Part shown: positions 56,047-64,000 of the stretch, piece after piece
Position numbering within the stretch: the stretch's first letter is position 1
Layout of the letters: the number at the start of each line of letters is the position of its first letter
NCBI GenBank assembly: GCA_007695285.1
Contig: REEC01000118.1
Coordinates: 39,537 to 103,536, forward strand
Length of the DNA stretch: 64,000 bases
Direction of reading: 5' to 3'
Source: Spirochaetaceae bacterium
Lineage (GTDB): Bacteria > Spirochaetota > Spirochaetia > DSM-27196 > PXBQ01
Translations under genes and position numbers: made by a program
The notes under the pieces: model-generated
The model's database searches: none
What the model saw: the letters and a program-made list of their open reading frames with translations, nothing else
Told to the model about the DNA's origin: nothing

Positions 56047-56463
56047 TCACCGCGCTACCGCGACGATTCCGACCGCTCCGTTCGAGACGTACATAACCGA
56101 GGATTCGGAGCCTTCGGACGATTCGGTTCGAACGATCCACTCACCGGGAAAATCTCCGCCCTGCACGCGTATTTCGTCCCGGCTCCTCACTAAGGTCGAA
56201 AAAACACTTGCGAGATCCACAATAGTCGGTGAATCGCTGTGAAACACATAGAGGTGAGCGACGTGCCGTGATCGTTCGATCGTCGCGAGCGCGTCGTCAG
56301 GAAGACTCGCCCGAACGAGCACTGCGTCGTCCGTCGCGACGAGTTCCAACCGATGGGTCAGTTCGCCGGCTTCGAACACGTCCACGTTCCGTGCGTTGCA
56401 TGGCTCGCCGAGCTCACACAATAACAGGATTGCGTACAAAACAACGTGCGGGATTGCACTCAT
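56047..56463 (-). CDS. Unrecognised exported protein
   Basis: 138 residues. The first ~24 residues (HVVLYAILLLCELGEPCNA) look like a signal peptide with a likely cut after CNA. The mature part is predicted to be beta-rich (FEAGELTHRLELVATDDAVLVRASLP, IRVQGGDFPGEWIVRT). No domain recognised and no strong ribosome binding site. It is followed on the opposite strand by the 3' end of the 55539 gene and lies downstream of the CheY gene. Confidence 0.5.
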   Translation of the reverse strand: MSAIPHVVLYAILLLCELGEPCNARNVDVFEAGELTHRLELVATDDAVLVRASLPDDALATIERSRHVAHLYVFHSDSPTIVDLASVFSTLVRSRDEIRVQGGDFPGEWIVRTESSEGSESSVMYVSNGAVGIVAVAR

Positions 56464-56517
56464 CGTGGTTCAGGTCCGCTCTGACGGGAGATAGCGACCA
56501 CCACTGCGGTCACGGTG

Positions 56518-56883
56518 TCACCCGATCAACTTCTTCACGACGCCGAGCAGTTTGTCAGCGTTGAACGGCTTGACGATCCACCCGGTGGCGCCCGCCTTCT
56601 TACCTTCGTCCATCTTCGACGACTGCGACTCGGTCGTAAGGACGACGATCGGCGTGAACTTGTGCGTCGGATTCTCGCGGATTTTCGCGGTCAACCCGAT
56701 ACCGTCAAGGTTCGGCATGTTCACGTCGGTGATCACCATATCGAACGTCGAGCCTTCGAGCTTCTTCAACGCGTCGAGTCCGTCCTCGGCCTGTTGAACC
56801 GTGTAACCCGCTTGATCGAGAATGAACGCTACGCTCTGCCTGATCGCATCGGAGTCATCGACGACAAGAATGTTTTTCGCCAT
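56518..56883 (-). CDS. CheY-like single-domain response regulator
   Basis: 121 residues from ATG 56883: KNILVVDDSDAIR (acid pocket D9, D10), phosphoacceptor Asp in FDMVITDVNMPNLDG (about D53), Thr in VVLTTE and Lys in WIVKPFNADKL. There is no output domain, so it acts by protein contact, as CheY-type chemotaxis regulators do. The ATG at 56883 fits the CheY N-terminus and a promoter ending 6 bases upstream; the frame remains open to 56937. No chemotaxis gene is adjacent. Confidence 0.93.
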   Translation of the reverse strand: MAKNILVVDDSDAIRQSVAFILDQAGYTVQQAEDGLDALKKLEGSTFDMVITDVNMPNLDGIGLTAKIRENPTHKFTPIVVLTTESQSSKMDEGKKAGATGWIVKPFNADKLLGVVKKLIG

Positions 56884-56889
56884 ACGCCG

Positions 56890-56918
56890 ATTATGCCGAG
56901 TCTCCGGGTTCTCCGCAA
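56890..56918 (-). promoter_or_regulatory. Promoter of predicted leaderless cheY-like mRNA
   Basis: Minus strand TTGCGG (56913-56918), 17-bp spacer, CATAAT (56890-56895), then 6 bases to the ATG. There is no ribosome binding site. Confidence 0.65.
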
Positions 56919-56978
56919 GAGTGTGCGCGCTTTTCACGGTCTCGGTACCGGGGTAGAATGACGATTCAAGGAGCTTCC

Positions 56979-57950
56979 ATGATACTCACGTGTGGCGAAT
57001 CGCTCATTGACATGCTTCCCGGCAAAGACGCAGACGGCAACGAGGCTTTTCTGCCGCGCGTCGGCGGCTCTCCGTTCAACACAGCGATCGCTGCCGCGCG
57101 TCTGGGAGTACCTACGGCGTACCTCGGCCGCGTGTCGCGGGACTTTTTCGGCGATCTCATCGTCGAGAGGTTGATCGAGAACGGCGTCGACCGGCGGTTC
57201 ATCGTACGCGCGGACGATCCGACGACGCTTGCTTTTGTGCGCCGTCTCGCGGGCGGCGACGCGCGGTACGCGTTTTTCACGCAGAACACCGCCGACCGGA
57301 AGATCTCACGGTCCGATCTGCCGGATAACCTCCCGGACGACGTACGGTGTATCGCGTACGGCTCGATTTCGTTGGCGCTCGAGCCCGGCGCCTCGACGAT
57401 TCACGACTTTGTGGCGCGCGAGCGCGGCCGACGTGTCCTGTCGTTCGATCCGAACGTCCGACCGAGTATGATCGCGGACCGCGACGCGTACGTGAGTCTC
57501 GTCACCGAACTCGCCGAAACCAGTACAATCGTGAAGGTCAGCGACGCCGACCTCGAGTGGCTCTTCCCGGACGCCGAGTTCGACCTCGTCACCGCCGCGA
57601 GACGGTTTCTCCGGCCCGGCTCGCTCGTCGTCGTGACGCGCGGCGCGGACGGGGCGATAGCCGTTACCGACCGATACACCGTCGAGCAACCCGCGGTCGC
57701 TGCCGACGTTGTCGACACGATCGGGGCCGGAGATTCGTTCCACGCCGCGATTCTCGCGTGGCTCGAGACGCACGGGCGCCTCGCGATCGATACGATCGCC
57801 GCGCTCTCCGCCGACGACGCGCGTTCGGCGCTGATTTTCGCCGCGCGAGTGGCGGCTTTGACGTGTTCGCGCGCGGGCGCTGAACCGCCGACGATCGCCG
57901 AGTACGAGCGAGACGCCAGTTCACCGAGGAGGAGAAGAAATGAAAGATAA
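56979..57950 (+). CDS. PfkB-family sugar kinase (fructokinase-like)
   Basis: 323 residues from ATG 56979, which has AAGGAG 7 bases upstream (a start at 56958 is less likely). MILTCGESLIDMLPG, GGSPFNTAIAAARLGV (substrate-binding GG) and the C-terminal anion-hole motif DTIGAGDSFHAAIL are diagnostic. It phosphorylates a sugar, most likely fructose given the resemblance to bacterial fructokinases. A TAGAAT box lies 23 bases upstream. It overlaps citrate synthase by 11 bp. Confidence 0.9.
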   Translation: MILTCGESLIDMLPGKDADGNEAFLPRVGGSPFNTAIAAARLGVPTAYLGRVSRDFFGDLIVERLIENGVDRRFIVRADDPTTLAFVRRLAGGDARYAFFTQNTADRKISRSDLPDNLPDDVRCIAYGSISLALEPGASTIHDFVARERGRRVLSFDPNVRPSMIADRDAYVSLVTELAETSTIVKVSDADLEWLFPDAEFDLVTAARRFLRPGSLVVVTRGADGAIAVTDRYTVEQPAVAADVVDTIGAGDSFHAAILAWLETHGRLAIDTIAALSADDARSALIFAARVAALTCSRAGAEPPTIAEYERDASSPRRRRNER

Positions 57951-59379
57951 AACCGAAAAAGCGAAAGAACGGCACATACCCGCCCCGTCGGTTGAGAGTA
58001 TTCGTGATCTGATCCTTGAGGCGAAAAAGAAAGCGTACGCCGAGACCGATCACGAACCGGAGCCGGAGTTGACGTCGGCGGTCGAGTGGCCGATCACGTG
58101 CACCGTCGGGCCCGGGCTCGAAGGCGCGATCGCGTGCGAATCAAAGGTCGGGTACGTGAACGGGTCGAAAGGATGGTTGATCTACCGCGGGTACGACATC
58201 TTCGACCTCTGCGCGTACTCGACGTTTGAGGAGACATCGTACCTTCTGCTGCACGGACGGCTGCCGAGTCAGGCCGAGCTGACCGAGTTCACGACGTCAC
58301 TACGGGAGCGTATGTTCATTCCGCAGACGCAACGGCTCATGTTGAGCTTTCCGGTCGAAACGATGAACCCGATGTCCGCACTTCGGCTCGGTACAAACCT
58401 CATGCGGCAGAAACAGACGTACCGCGACACCGACACCGAAGCAGACCTGAAGGTCGGAGAGATTCTCGCGACCGACGACGATTCGATCCCGATGGAGACG
58501 CGGCCGCCCGGTAAAAAAAACCCGGTGTTTGAGTTTCTGACCGGCCTGTTCAAGCGCGTACACCCGGCGTCGGAAGACGCGCTCGTCGGTTCCGACGAGA
58601 TCGAAAGCTGTTACAACCTGATCGCGGGTGTCGCATCGGTTGCGGCGACGATCGGTCGAACGCGCGCGGGACGAATTCCGCTCGAGCCGCTTCCGGAGTA
58701 CGGTCTCGCGGGCAACTACCTCTACATGGTCACCGGACGGCGTCCGACCGCGCTCGAGGAGCGGATCATGGATATATCGCTGATTCTGCACGCGGATCAC
58801 GGGATGAACGCGAGCACGTTCGCGTCGATGGTCGTCGCGTCGACGCTGTCGGACATCTACCTCGCGATCGGCGCGGGAATATCGGCGCTGAGTGGACCGC
58901 TACACGGCGGTGCGAACGTCGAGGTCGTGAAGATGCTCGCCGAAATCGGCGATCCGTCGAACGTCAAGAAGTGGTTCCGCGAGACGACCGCGGCCAAGAA
59001 AAAGGTCATGGGGTTCGGGCACCGGGTCTACAAGGCGTACGATCCGCGCGCGCGCATCCTCGGACCGATCTCCGCGCTGCTCACCGAGAACGACGAGACG
59101 CGCAGAAAAACGTACGCGACCGCGGTCGCGCTCGAAGACGCGGTTGTTTCGGAGCTGGGAGCGAAGAAAATCTTTCCGAACGTGGACTTCTATTCGGGGA
59201 TCGTGTACTCGGCGATGGGAATCCCGCAAGAGCTATACACGACGATTTTCGCGGTCTCGCGCGTCGCGGGGTGGTGCGCGCGCGTCGTCGAGTACCTCGA
59301 GAACAACAGGATTTTCAGGCCTCGCGCGATGTACACCGGAACATTCGACGAGACGTACGTCCCGCCGAGCGAACGGTAA
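57940..59379 (+). CDS. gltA: Citrate synthase with a central insertion
   Basis: 479 residues, longer than the usual 370-430. Catalytic residues: His in LILHADHGMNAS (about 284/287), the second His in GPLHGGANVE, and the later Asp in PNVDFYSG; GFGHRVYKAYDPRA binds substrate. The extra length comes from an N-terminal extension of about 50 residues and an insertion at about 163-220 (DTDTEADLKVGEI to VHPASEDALVG) before the core helices. It condenses acetyl-CoA with oxaloacetate. AGGAGGAGAAG precedes the ATG; it is coupled to the sugar kinase. Confidence 0.93.
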   Translation: MKDKTEKAKERHIPAPSVESIRDLILEAKKKAYAETDHEPEPELTSAVEWPITCTVGPGLEGAIACESKVGYVNGSKGWLIYRGYDIFDLCAYSTFEETSYLLLHGRLPSQAELTEFTTSLRERMFIPQTQRLMLSFPVETMNPMSALRLGTNLMRQKQTYRDTDTEADLKVGEILATDDDSIPMETRPPGKKNPVFEFLTGLFKRVHPASEDALVGSDEIESCYNLIAGVASVAATIGRTRAGRIPLEPLPEYGLAGNYLYMVTGRRPTALEERIMDISLILHADHGMNASTFASMVVASTLSDIYLAIGAGISALSGPLHGGANVEVVKMLAEIGDPSNVKKWFRETTAAKKKVMGFGHRVYKAYDPRARILGPISALLTENDETRRKTYATAVALEDAVVSELGAKKIFPNVDFYSGIVYSAMGIPQELYTTIFAVSRVAGWCARVVEYLENNRIFRPRAMYTGTFDETYVPPSER

Positions 59380-59418
59380 AGCGTTGCCCTGCTCCGTTCG
59401 CCCGTCGGGGGCCGGTGG

Positions 59419-61104
59419 TCACTCGCGCGTGAGCCGGCGGTACTTGATTCGGTGCGGGATCTCGGCCGCGCTGCCTAACCGGCGGCGACGGTCCTCGTCG
59501 TACTCCGAGTAGTTACCTTCGAACCAGACGACGCGGCTGTCGCCTTCGAAAGCAAGGATGTGGGTCGCGATCCGGTCGAGAAACCACCGGTCGTGCGTCA
59601 CGACGACCGCGCAACCGGCGAAGTTCTCGATTCCTTCCTCGAGCGCGCGCATCGTGTTGACGTCGAGGTCGTTCGTCGGCTCGTCGAGCAGAAGCACGTT
59701 CGCGCCGGTTGTGAGCATCATCGCAAGCTGCACCCGGTTACGTTCTCCGCCCGAGAGCATCGAGAGCTTCTTCTGCTGATCGGTACCCGAGAAGTTGAAC
59801 CGCGAGACGTACGCGCGCGAGTTCATCTCGCGTGGCCCGAGCTTGATCGAGTCGTATCCACCGGTTATCTGCTCAAAAACGGTTTTGTTCGGGTCGAGAA
59901 CGTCGCGCATCTGATCGACGTGCGCGAGCTTCACGGTATCTCCGATCACAAGCTCACCCGCGTCCGGTGTCTCGACGCCCGTGATGATCCGGATCAAAGT
60001 CGTCTTGCCCGCGCCGTTCGGCCCGACTATGCCGACGATGCCTCCGGGCGGCAGCGAGAACGTGACGTCTTCGAACAGCAGCGTCTCACCGTACGACTTC
60101 GAGAGACCGGTGCTCTCGATCACCTTGTTGCCGAGCCGCGGCCCAGGGGGAATGAAGATCTCAAGATCCTTCGCGTTCTCGACGGCCTCGCGCGTCAACA
60201 AACTCTCGTACCGCGTAATGCGAGCGCGGGACTTCGCGTGGCGCCCTTTCGTCGACATCCGGATCCATTCGAGTTCGCGGTTCAGCGTTTTCTGCCGCTC
60301 GCTCTCGCGTTTCTCCTCGAGCCGCAGGCGCTCCTGCTTCTGCTCGAGCCACGACGAGTAGTTTCCCTTCCACGGGATCCCTTCACCACGGTCGAGCTCG
60401 AGAATCCAGCCCGCGACATTATCGAGGAAGTAACGGTCGTGCGTCACCGCGATGACGGTTCCTTCGTACTGTTGGAGGTGGTGTTCGAGCCACGCGACGG
60501 TCTCTGCGTCGAGATGGTTCGTCGGTTCGTCGAGCAGCAGGATGTCGGGTTTCTGAAGAAGCAGTCGACAGAGCGCGACACGGCGTCGCTCGCCGCCGGA
60601 CAACACCGAGACGACCGCGTCCCCCGGTGGGCAGCGAAGCGCGTCCATCGCGAGCTCGAGCCGTGACTCGAGTTCCCACGCTCCGGTGCGTTCGAGTTCT
60701 TCCTGAACGCGCCCCTGCCGTTCGAGAAGCTTGTTCATCGCTTCGTCGTCGAGCGGCTCGCCGAACTTCTCGTTGATCTCGTCGTACTCGCGGAGCAGCG
60801 CCGTCGTCTCGGCGACTCCCTCTTCGACGACCTCGCGGACGGTTTTTTCCGGATCGACGTGCGGTTCCTGTTCGAGGAACCCAACCGTCATTCCGTCGGA
60901 AAGGACCGTCTCACCGACATAGTCCTTTTCGACCCCGGCCATGATTCGTAACAATGTGCTCTTCCCCGACCCGTTCAGGCCGAGGACCCCAATCTTCGCA
61001 CCGTAGTAGTACGAGAGAGAAATATCTTTCAGGACGGGCTTTTGCCCATGGCTCTTACCCACCCTGACCATAGAGTAAATAACTCGTTGCGTGTCGACGC
61101 TCAT
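59419..61104 (-). CDS. ettA: Energy-dependent translational throttle protein EttA (ABC-F)
   Basis: 561 residues with two ABC ATPase domains: Walker [12 protein letters not shown] and GPNGAGKTTLI, two signatures LSGGERRRV and LSGGERNRV, and a helical linker of about 85 residues. Length, the LGLNGSGKST opening and the P-site-interacting arm in the first domain (YDEINEKFGEPLDDEAMNKLLERQG) match EttA. It gates translation elongation according to the ATP/ADP ratio. Start at 61104 with a promoter 7 bases upstream and no ribosome binding site. Confidence 0.93.
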   Translation of the reverse strand: MSVDTQRVIYSMVRVGKSHGQKPVLKDISLSYYYGAKIGVLGLNGSGKSTLLRIMAGVEKDYVGETVLSDGMTVGFLEQEPHVDPEKTVREVVEEGVAETTALLREYDEINEKFGEPLDDEAMNKLLERQGRVQEELERTGAWELESRLELAMDALRCPPGDAVVSVLSGGERRRVALCRLLLQKPDILLLDEPTNHLDAETVAWLEHHLQQYEGTVIAVTHDRYFLDNVAGWILELDRGEGIPWKGNYSSWLEQKQERLRLEEKRESERQKTLNRELEWIRMSTKGRHAKSRARITRYESLLTREAVENAKDLEIFIPPGPRLGNKVIESTGLSKSYGETLLFEDVTFSLPPGGIVGIVGPNGAGKTTLIRIITGVETPDAGELVIGDTVKLAHVDQMRDVLDPNKTVFEQITGGYDSIKLGPREMNSRAYVSRFNFSGTDQQKKLSMLSGGERNRVQLAMMLTTGANVLLLDEPTNDLDVNTMRALEEGIENFAGCAVVVTHDRWFLDRIATHILAFEGDSRVVWFEGNYSEYDEDRRRRLGSAAEIPHRIKYRRLTRE

Positions 61105-61111
61105 GTGTCGG

Positions 61112-61140
61112 ATAGTATCACAATCGGCAATCTCGGTCAG
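61112..61140 (-). promoter_or_regulatory. Promoter of predicted leaderless ettA mRNA
   Basis: Minus strand CTGACC (61135-61140), 17-bp spacer, TACTAT (61112-61117), 7 bases before the ATG. Confidence 0.55.
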
Positions 61141-61146
61141 CCTGCT

Positions 61147-62100
61147 TCATTTTATCCGCAGAAGCTCGGGGTGAACCACCTCGAGACCCGCGTTCTCACC
61201 GACCCCTTCGAAGATCGCGCGACCCTTTTGAGTGACCGTAACGTGAACTCGCGACTCGAGGGTCTCGTTCACGCGGCCTTTCATCGCGCCGACATCGGGC
61301 GAAGCGAGGTCGGCGCCGTCGCGCCTTTCGACACGCACGTGAAGCGCGAGATCGCCGGACTTGATTAAAACGTCGAGTTCACGGCTGCTGATTGTGATCG
61401 CACGCACGTGAGCGCCCGTGTACGTCGTAAACCGGTACAGTTCGCCGTCGATCAGGACACCGCAGAGAAAACCCGTGAAGCCGCCGCCGGCGAACGGTAT
61501 CGTGGCGATCGAACACGAGAACGAGCACGCCGGGCGATCGAAGTTGTTCGATTGAATCCACACCCACGCGCGAGGAAACGACACGCCGTAATCCTTTTCG
61601 AGGTAGAACCGACCGCCGCTCATCGGCTCACCGTTGATCGTACCGTCGACTCCGGCGTCGAGAACGATGATGCCGTGTTTACACTGCATAAACGGCACGA
61701 ACGAGTACCATCCCATCGTGCCGGGAGAAAAAAAAGACCGCGATTTCCAGAGAATCGGCTCGGTAACCGAAAAATCGGCGGAGAGCGACGGTAGATCGAT
61801 CGAGAACCGGTCGAGCGCAAAGACGTTGCGCCCGATCGTGACGCCGAACTCGTCGCGCGTCGACGAAAACTCTTCGATCTCGAACCGATGGTACTGCGAA
61901 GTCCCACGACTGCCGTCGAGCACTTGAACGAACGCATGCGCATCGTTTTCAGCGTACGACACGCCGGGGATGAACGCGTACGAACACGTCTCGAAAACCA
62001 CCTTGTAGTACCATCCTTCGAAGTACCTTTTCCGTCGACGGCCTCCTTGAAAGTAAACGGGTTCGTGGAGTTTTTTCCAGAAGTACGGCGTCTTGAACAT
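61147..62100 (-). CDS. Tocopherol-cyclase-like protein
   Basis: 317 residues from ATG 62100, supported by GAGGGGG 9 bases upstream (the frame is open to 62241). RYFEGWYYKVVF near the start, GPGTMGWYSFVPFMQCKHGI, and YLEKDYGVSFPRAWVWIQSNNF are the conserved segments of the tocopherol cyclase family, a beta-rich lipocalin-like duplication. In plants it closes the chromanol ring; in bacteria without tocopherol the role is unknown. No signal peptide. Confidence 0.75.
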   Translation of the reverse strand: MFKTPYFWKKLHEPVYFQGGRRRKRYFEGWYYKVVFETCSYAFIPGVSYAENDAHAFVQVLDGSRGTSQYHRFEIEEFSSTRDEFGVTIGRNVFALDRFSIDLPSLSADFSVTEPILWKSRSFFSPGTMGWYSFVPFMQCKHGIIVLDAGVDGTINGEPMSGGRFYLEKDYGVSFPRAWVWIQSNNFDRPACSFSCSIATIPFAGGGFTGFLCGVLIDGELYRFTTYTGAHVRAITISSRELDVLIKSGDLALHVRVERRDGADLASPDVGAMKGRVNETLESRVHVTVTQKGRAIFEGVGENAGLEVVHPELLRIK

Positions 62101-62242
62101 AAGTGGGTCCCCCTCGCGGGTGCGGAATTTTGGAACTGTTCCGGTCGTATCGATGTATTCGGCCGTTGCCACTATACCGGAGTACGTGCGGCACGAATAG
62201 CGGTACGAACTGCTTGGTGAAGCGTCGAAAAAAAACGGCATG

Positions 62243-62248
62243 TATATC
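62243..62248 (+). promoter_or_regulatory. -10 box of predicted leaderless recQ promoter
   Basis: TATATC ends 5 bases before ATG 62254. There is no ribosome binding site and no clear -35. Confidence 0.35.
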
Positions 62249-62253
62249 TTTGT

Positions 62254-63774
62254 ATGCCCGAGCTGGAACTCCCCGATCCGATAGGTGACGCCGCGCGTAC
62301 GGAGTTTGGTGTGCGGTATCTGTTCCCGTATCAGAGGCTCGTGATCTCAAACGTGCTCGACGCGGCATCGGGCGATGACACCGCACCGGCACGGCAGATC
62401 GTCATTTTGCCGACCGGTGCGGGCAAGTCACTGTGTTTTCAACTGCCCGCGCGGATGGTCACGGGCATCACGGTCATAGTGTATCCTCTGCTCGCGCTCA
62501 TTTCGGACCAGGAACGGCGCATTTCGAGCTCGGGCCCTGCACCGGTCGTTCTGCGTGGCGGTCAGAGCGCAGACGAAAGACGCGCGGCGTTCGGTCGTCT
62601 CGAGAGACACGAGACAAATACCGTTCTCGCGAACCCCGAGGTGCTCGCGGGAGACGCGGTGAGTTCGACGCTCCGCGACATCGGTATACTACACGTCGTG
62701 CTCGACGAGGCGCACTGTGTAGCCGAGTGGGGCCTGACTTTCCGTCCCGCGTACCTCAGAATCCGCGAGTTTATCGACGCGGTGCATCCAAAAGTCGTTA
62801 CCGCGTTCACCGCAACGGCGTCTCCGGCGCTTCTCGCCGCCGTACGCGAGATCGTGTTCGGCGATGAGCCGGTTCATATCGTCCAGGGAAACCCCGACCG
62901 ACCGAACATCGCGTACGCCGCGGTACCGAGCTTGGCCAAGGACAGGACTCTCGCGGCGCTGCTCCGGGGGGCTGAGTACCGCAGACCGGCGGTCGTCTTT
63001 TGCTCGTCACGGCTCGCGGCCGAGATGACCGCGCGGGCGCTGCGCGATCGGCTCGCGACGCGCGAAGTGAAGTTCTATCACGCCGGGCTCTCGCGCGAAG
63101 AAAAAACCCTGGTCGAAGGATGGTTCTTCGAGAGCACGGACGGAGTTCTCGTCGGAACGACCGCATACGGACTCGGCGTCGACAAATCGAACATACGTTC
63201 GGTTCTTCATCGCGACGTTCCGCCGTCGGTCGAAAGCTACCTGCAAGAGTCCGGACGCGCGGGTCGCGACACGGAGCCCGCACGTGCCGTCTTGGTGTAC
63301 GGGTCGGAGGATTTTGCGCGTCGACGGCTCGTGCGCGACGAGCGGTCGAGCGCGCGCTTCGAGGCGATGCTCGGCTACGCGCTGACCGACGGTTGCCGGC
63401 GCGAGTACCTCGTCGGTGCGCTCGGGATCGAGTGCACCGCGTGTTTCGGATGCGATTCGTGCCGCGGCGATGTGGTCCGGGTGCCGGACGCTGCGCGCGA
63501 GCTCACGACGATAGTCGCGCGTCGGCCGCGACGATACGCGTCCGCGGAACTCGCCGCGGCGTGGTGCTCGAGCAACAGACTGCCCGCCGGGACGTGTCCG
63601 CCGGCCGATGACTGGACAGTCGAAGACAAAGAGGCGGCGGTCGAAGGGCTCGTCGAGGGCGGATCGATCAAGCGGATATCGCGGGGCCCGTGGCGTCGGC
63701 GCCTTGTCTCGGCTCGATCCGGAATCGGTCGGAAACGCGGCGGCGTTCCTGAGCTCAGCCGGTTTCCGGGTTGA
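62254..63774 (+). CDS. recQ: Short RecQ-family ATP-dependent DNA helicase
   Basis: 506 residues. Helicase motifs: YQRLVI (motif 0), PTGAGKSLCFQLPA (I), VYPLLALISDQ (Ia), LDEAHCVAEWG (II), TAFTATASPAL (III), GLGVDKSNIRSVLHRDVPPSVESYLQESGRAGRD (V-VI). A cysteine cluster ECTACFGCDSC near residue 400 forms the zinc site. There is a short winged-helix-like tail and no HRDC domain, so it is a truncated RecQ variant. It probably acts in recombination and repair. Its 3' end overlaps the convergent histidine kinase gene by 20 bp. Confidence 0.88.
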   Translation: MPELELPDPIGDAARTEFGVRYLFPYQRLVISNVLDAASGDDTAPARQIVILPTGAGKSLCFQLPARMVTGITVIVYPLLALISDQERRISSSGPAPVVLRGGQSADERRAAFGRLERHETNTVLANPEVLAGDAVSSTLRDIGILHVVLDEAHCVAEWGLTFRPAYLRIREFIDAVHPKVVTAFTATASPALLAAVREIVFGDEPVHIVQGNPDRPNIAYAAVPSLAKDRTLAALLRGAEYRRPAVVFCSSRLAAEMTARALRDRLATREVKFYHAGLSREEKTLVEGWFFESTDGVLVGTTAYGLGVDKSNIRSVLHRDVPPSVESYLQESGRAGRDTEPARAVLVYGSEDFARRRLVRDERSSARFEAMLGYALTDGCRREYLVGALGIECTACFGCDSCRGDVVRVPDAARELTTIVARRPRRYASAELAAAWCSSNRLPAGTCPPADDWTVEDKEAAVEGLVEGGSIKRISRGPWRRRLVSARSGIGRKRGGVPELSRFPG

Positions 63775-64000
63775 CGAACGCTTCGGCGGGGATGGTTATC
63801 ACGAACCGCGTTCCATTGTCGCGAACGAGAGAGACGGCCGCGCCGATCTGTTCGGCCTCGGCGAGCACGAGTTGCAGACCAAATCCTTCCGACGTGTGCG
63901 CTTCGACCCCCGAGGGAATCCCGACTCCGTCGTCGGCGACGGTGACACACACAACCCCGTCGGGCCTCCGGGTGATATCGACCGAGACGGTACCTTCGCG
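63755..64000 (-). CDS. Histidine kinase C-terminal ATPase domain, cut by window edge
   Basis: Partial: 81 codons of the C-terminus; the N-terminal part lies beyond the right edge. ADDGVGIPSGV (G1 box) and GFGLQLVLAEAEQIGA (G2 box) are the ATP-binding boxes of GHKL histidine kinases, and the GFGLQLV form is common in HisKA_2/HWE-type sensors. The dimerisation domain and sensor are not in view. It overlaps recQ tail-to-tail by 20 bp. Confidence 0.85.
   Translation of the reverse strand, partial: REGTVSVDITRRPDGVVCVTVADDGVGIPSGVEAHTSEGFGLQLVLAEAEQIGAAVSLVRDNGTRFVITIPAEAFVNPETG

Overview
The window is a gene-dense bacterial chromosome segment of roughly 58% GC by eye. It carries about 56 protein genes on both strands with very short spacers. 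I see no rRNA, tRNA, CRISPR array, transposase or phage gene. Almost everything is housekeeping or metabolic. The mix (one bifunctional Rel, AcnA, a large class III cyclase-domain protein, SUF instead of ISC, several large unrecognised proteins) would fit a free-living member of the Spirochaetota, but that placement is inference from gene content only.

Layout. 1-2717 (-): CYTH protein (cut by the left edge), sufU, sufS and sodA. 2842-5246 (-): an orphan ABC substrate-binding protein and a rubredoxin-reductase-like flavoprotein. 5367-8394 (+): a dihydroorotate-dehydrogenase-like gene followed by a bioY-bioM-bioN biotin transporter. 8399-10890: divergent ilvY/ilvC. 10999-20324 (+): PLP decarboxylase, ABM protein, rhomboid, prfA-prmC-rel-proC, serS and a NeuB-like synthase. 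20371-23091 (-): acnA. 23196-26579 (+): an 1127-residue fusion of 2-oxoacid dehydrogenase E1 alpha, E1 beta, a lipoyl domain and a complete ketoacyl-ACP synthase III, followed by an SDR gene. 27598-35767: mixed genes including a metallophosphoesterase, a large unrecognised protein, two flavoproteins and a cyclase-domain protein. 35784-38241: divergent ligA/thpR separated by only 19 bp. 38266-40409 (-): aldo/keto reductase and lipA. 40528-44308 (+): a flavin reductase, miaB, mtaB and an A-type Fe-S carrier. 44315-46306: divergent sua5 and a methyltransferase. 46296-50541 (-): Rieske-sufD-sufB-sufC-sufT. 50713-53516 (+): flavodoxin-fold reductase, sixA-like phosphatase and an AarF/UbiB kinase. 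53513-59379: low-molecular-weight phosphatase, sugar-phosphate dehydrogenase, small unknowns, a CheY protein, a PfkB kinase and citrate synthase. 59419-64000: EttA, a tocopherol-cyclase-like protein, a short RecQ and the end of a histidine kinase.

Coherent themes. (i) Fe-S biogenesis is split into two loci plus a separate A-type carrier. The sodA and sufT promoters share a 16-bp element (14 of 16 identical) centred on the -10 box and resembling an IscR/Rrf2 operator. Users of clusters (lipA, miaB, mtaB, acnA, Rieske) are also here. (ii) Many genes have a sigma-70-type -10 box only 5-7 bases before the start codon and no ribosome binding site, which predicts leaderless mRNAs. (iii) Two intergenic hairpins share one design: both act as terminators only on the minus strand, and both carry in the loop a copy of the 16S rRNA 3' tail (the anti-Shine-Dalgarno). 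One follows a 22-codon leader-peptide-like ORF that has no downstream gene.

The most novel item is the E1-lipoyl-KASIII fusion, which suggests direct coupling of oxidative decarboxylation of a 2-oxo acid to starter-unit condensation without a classical E2.
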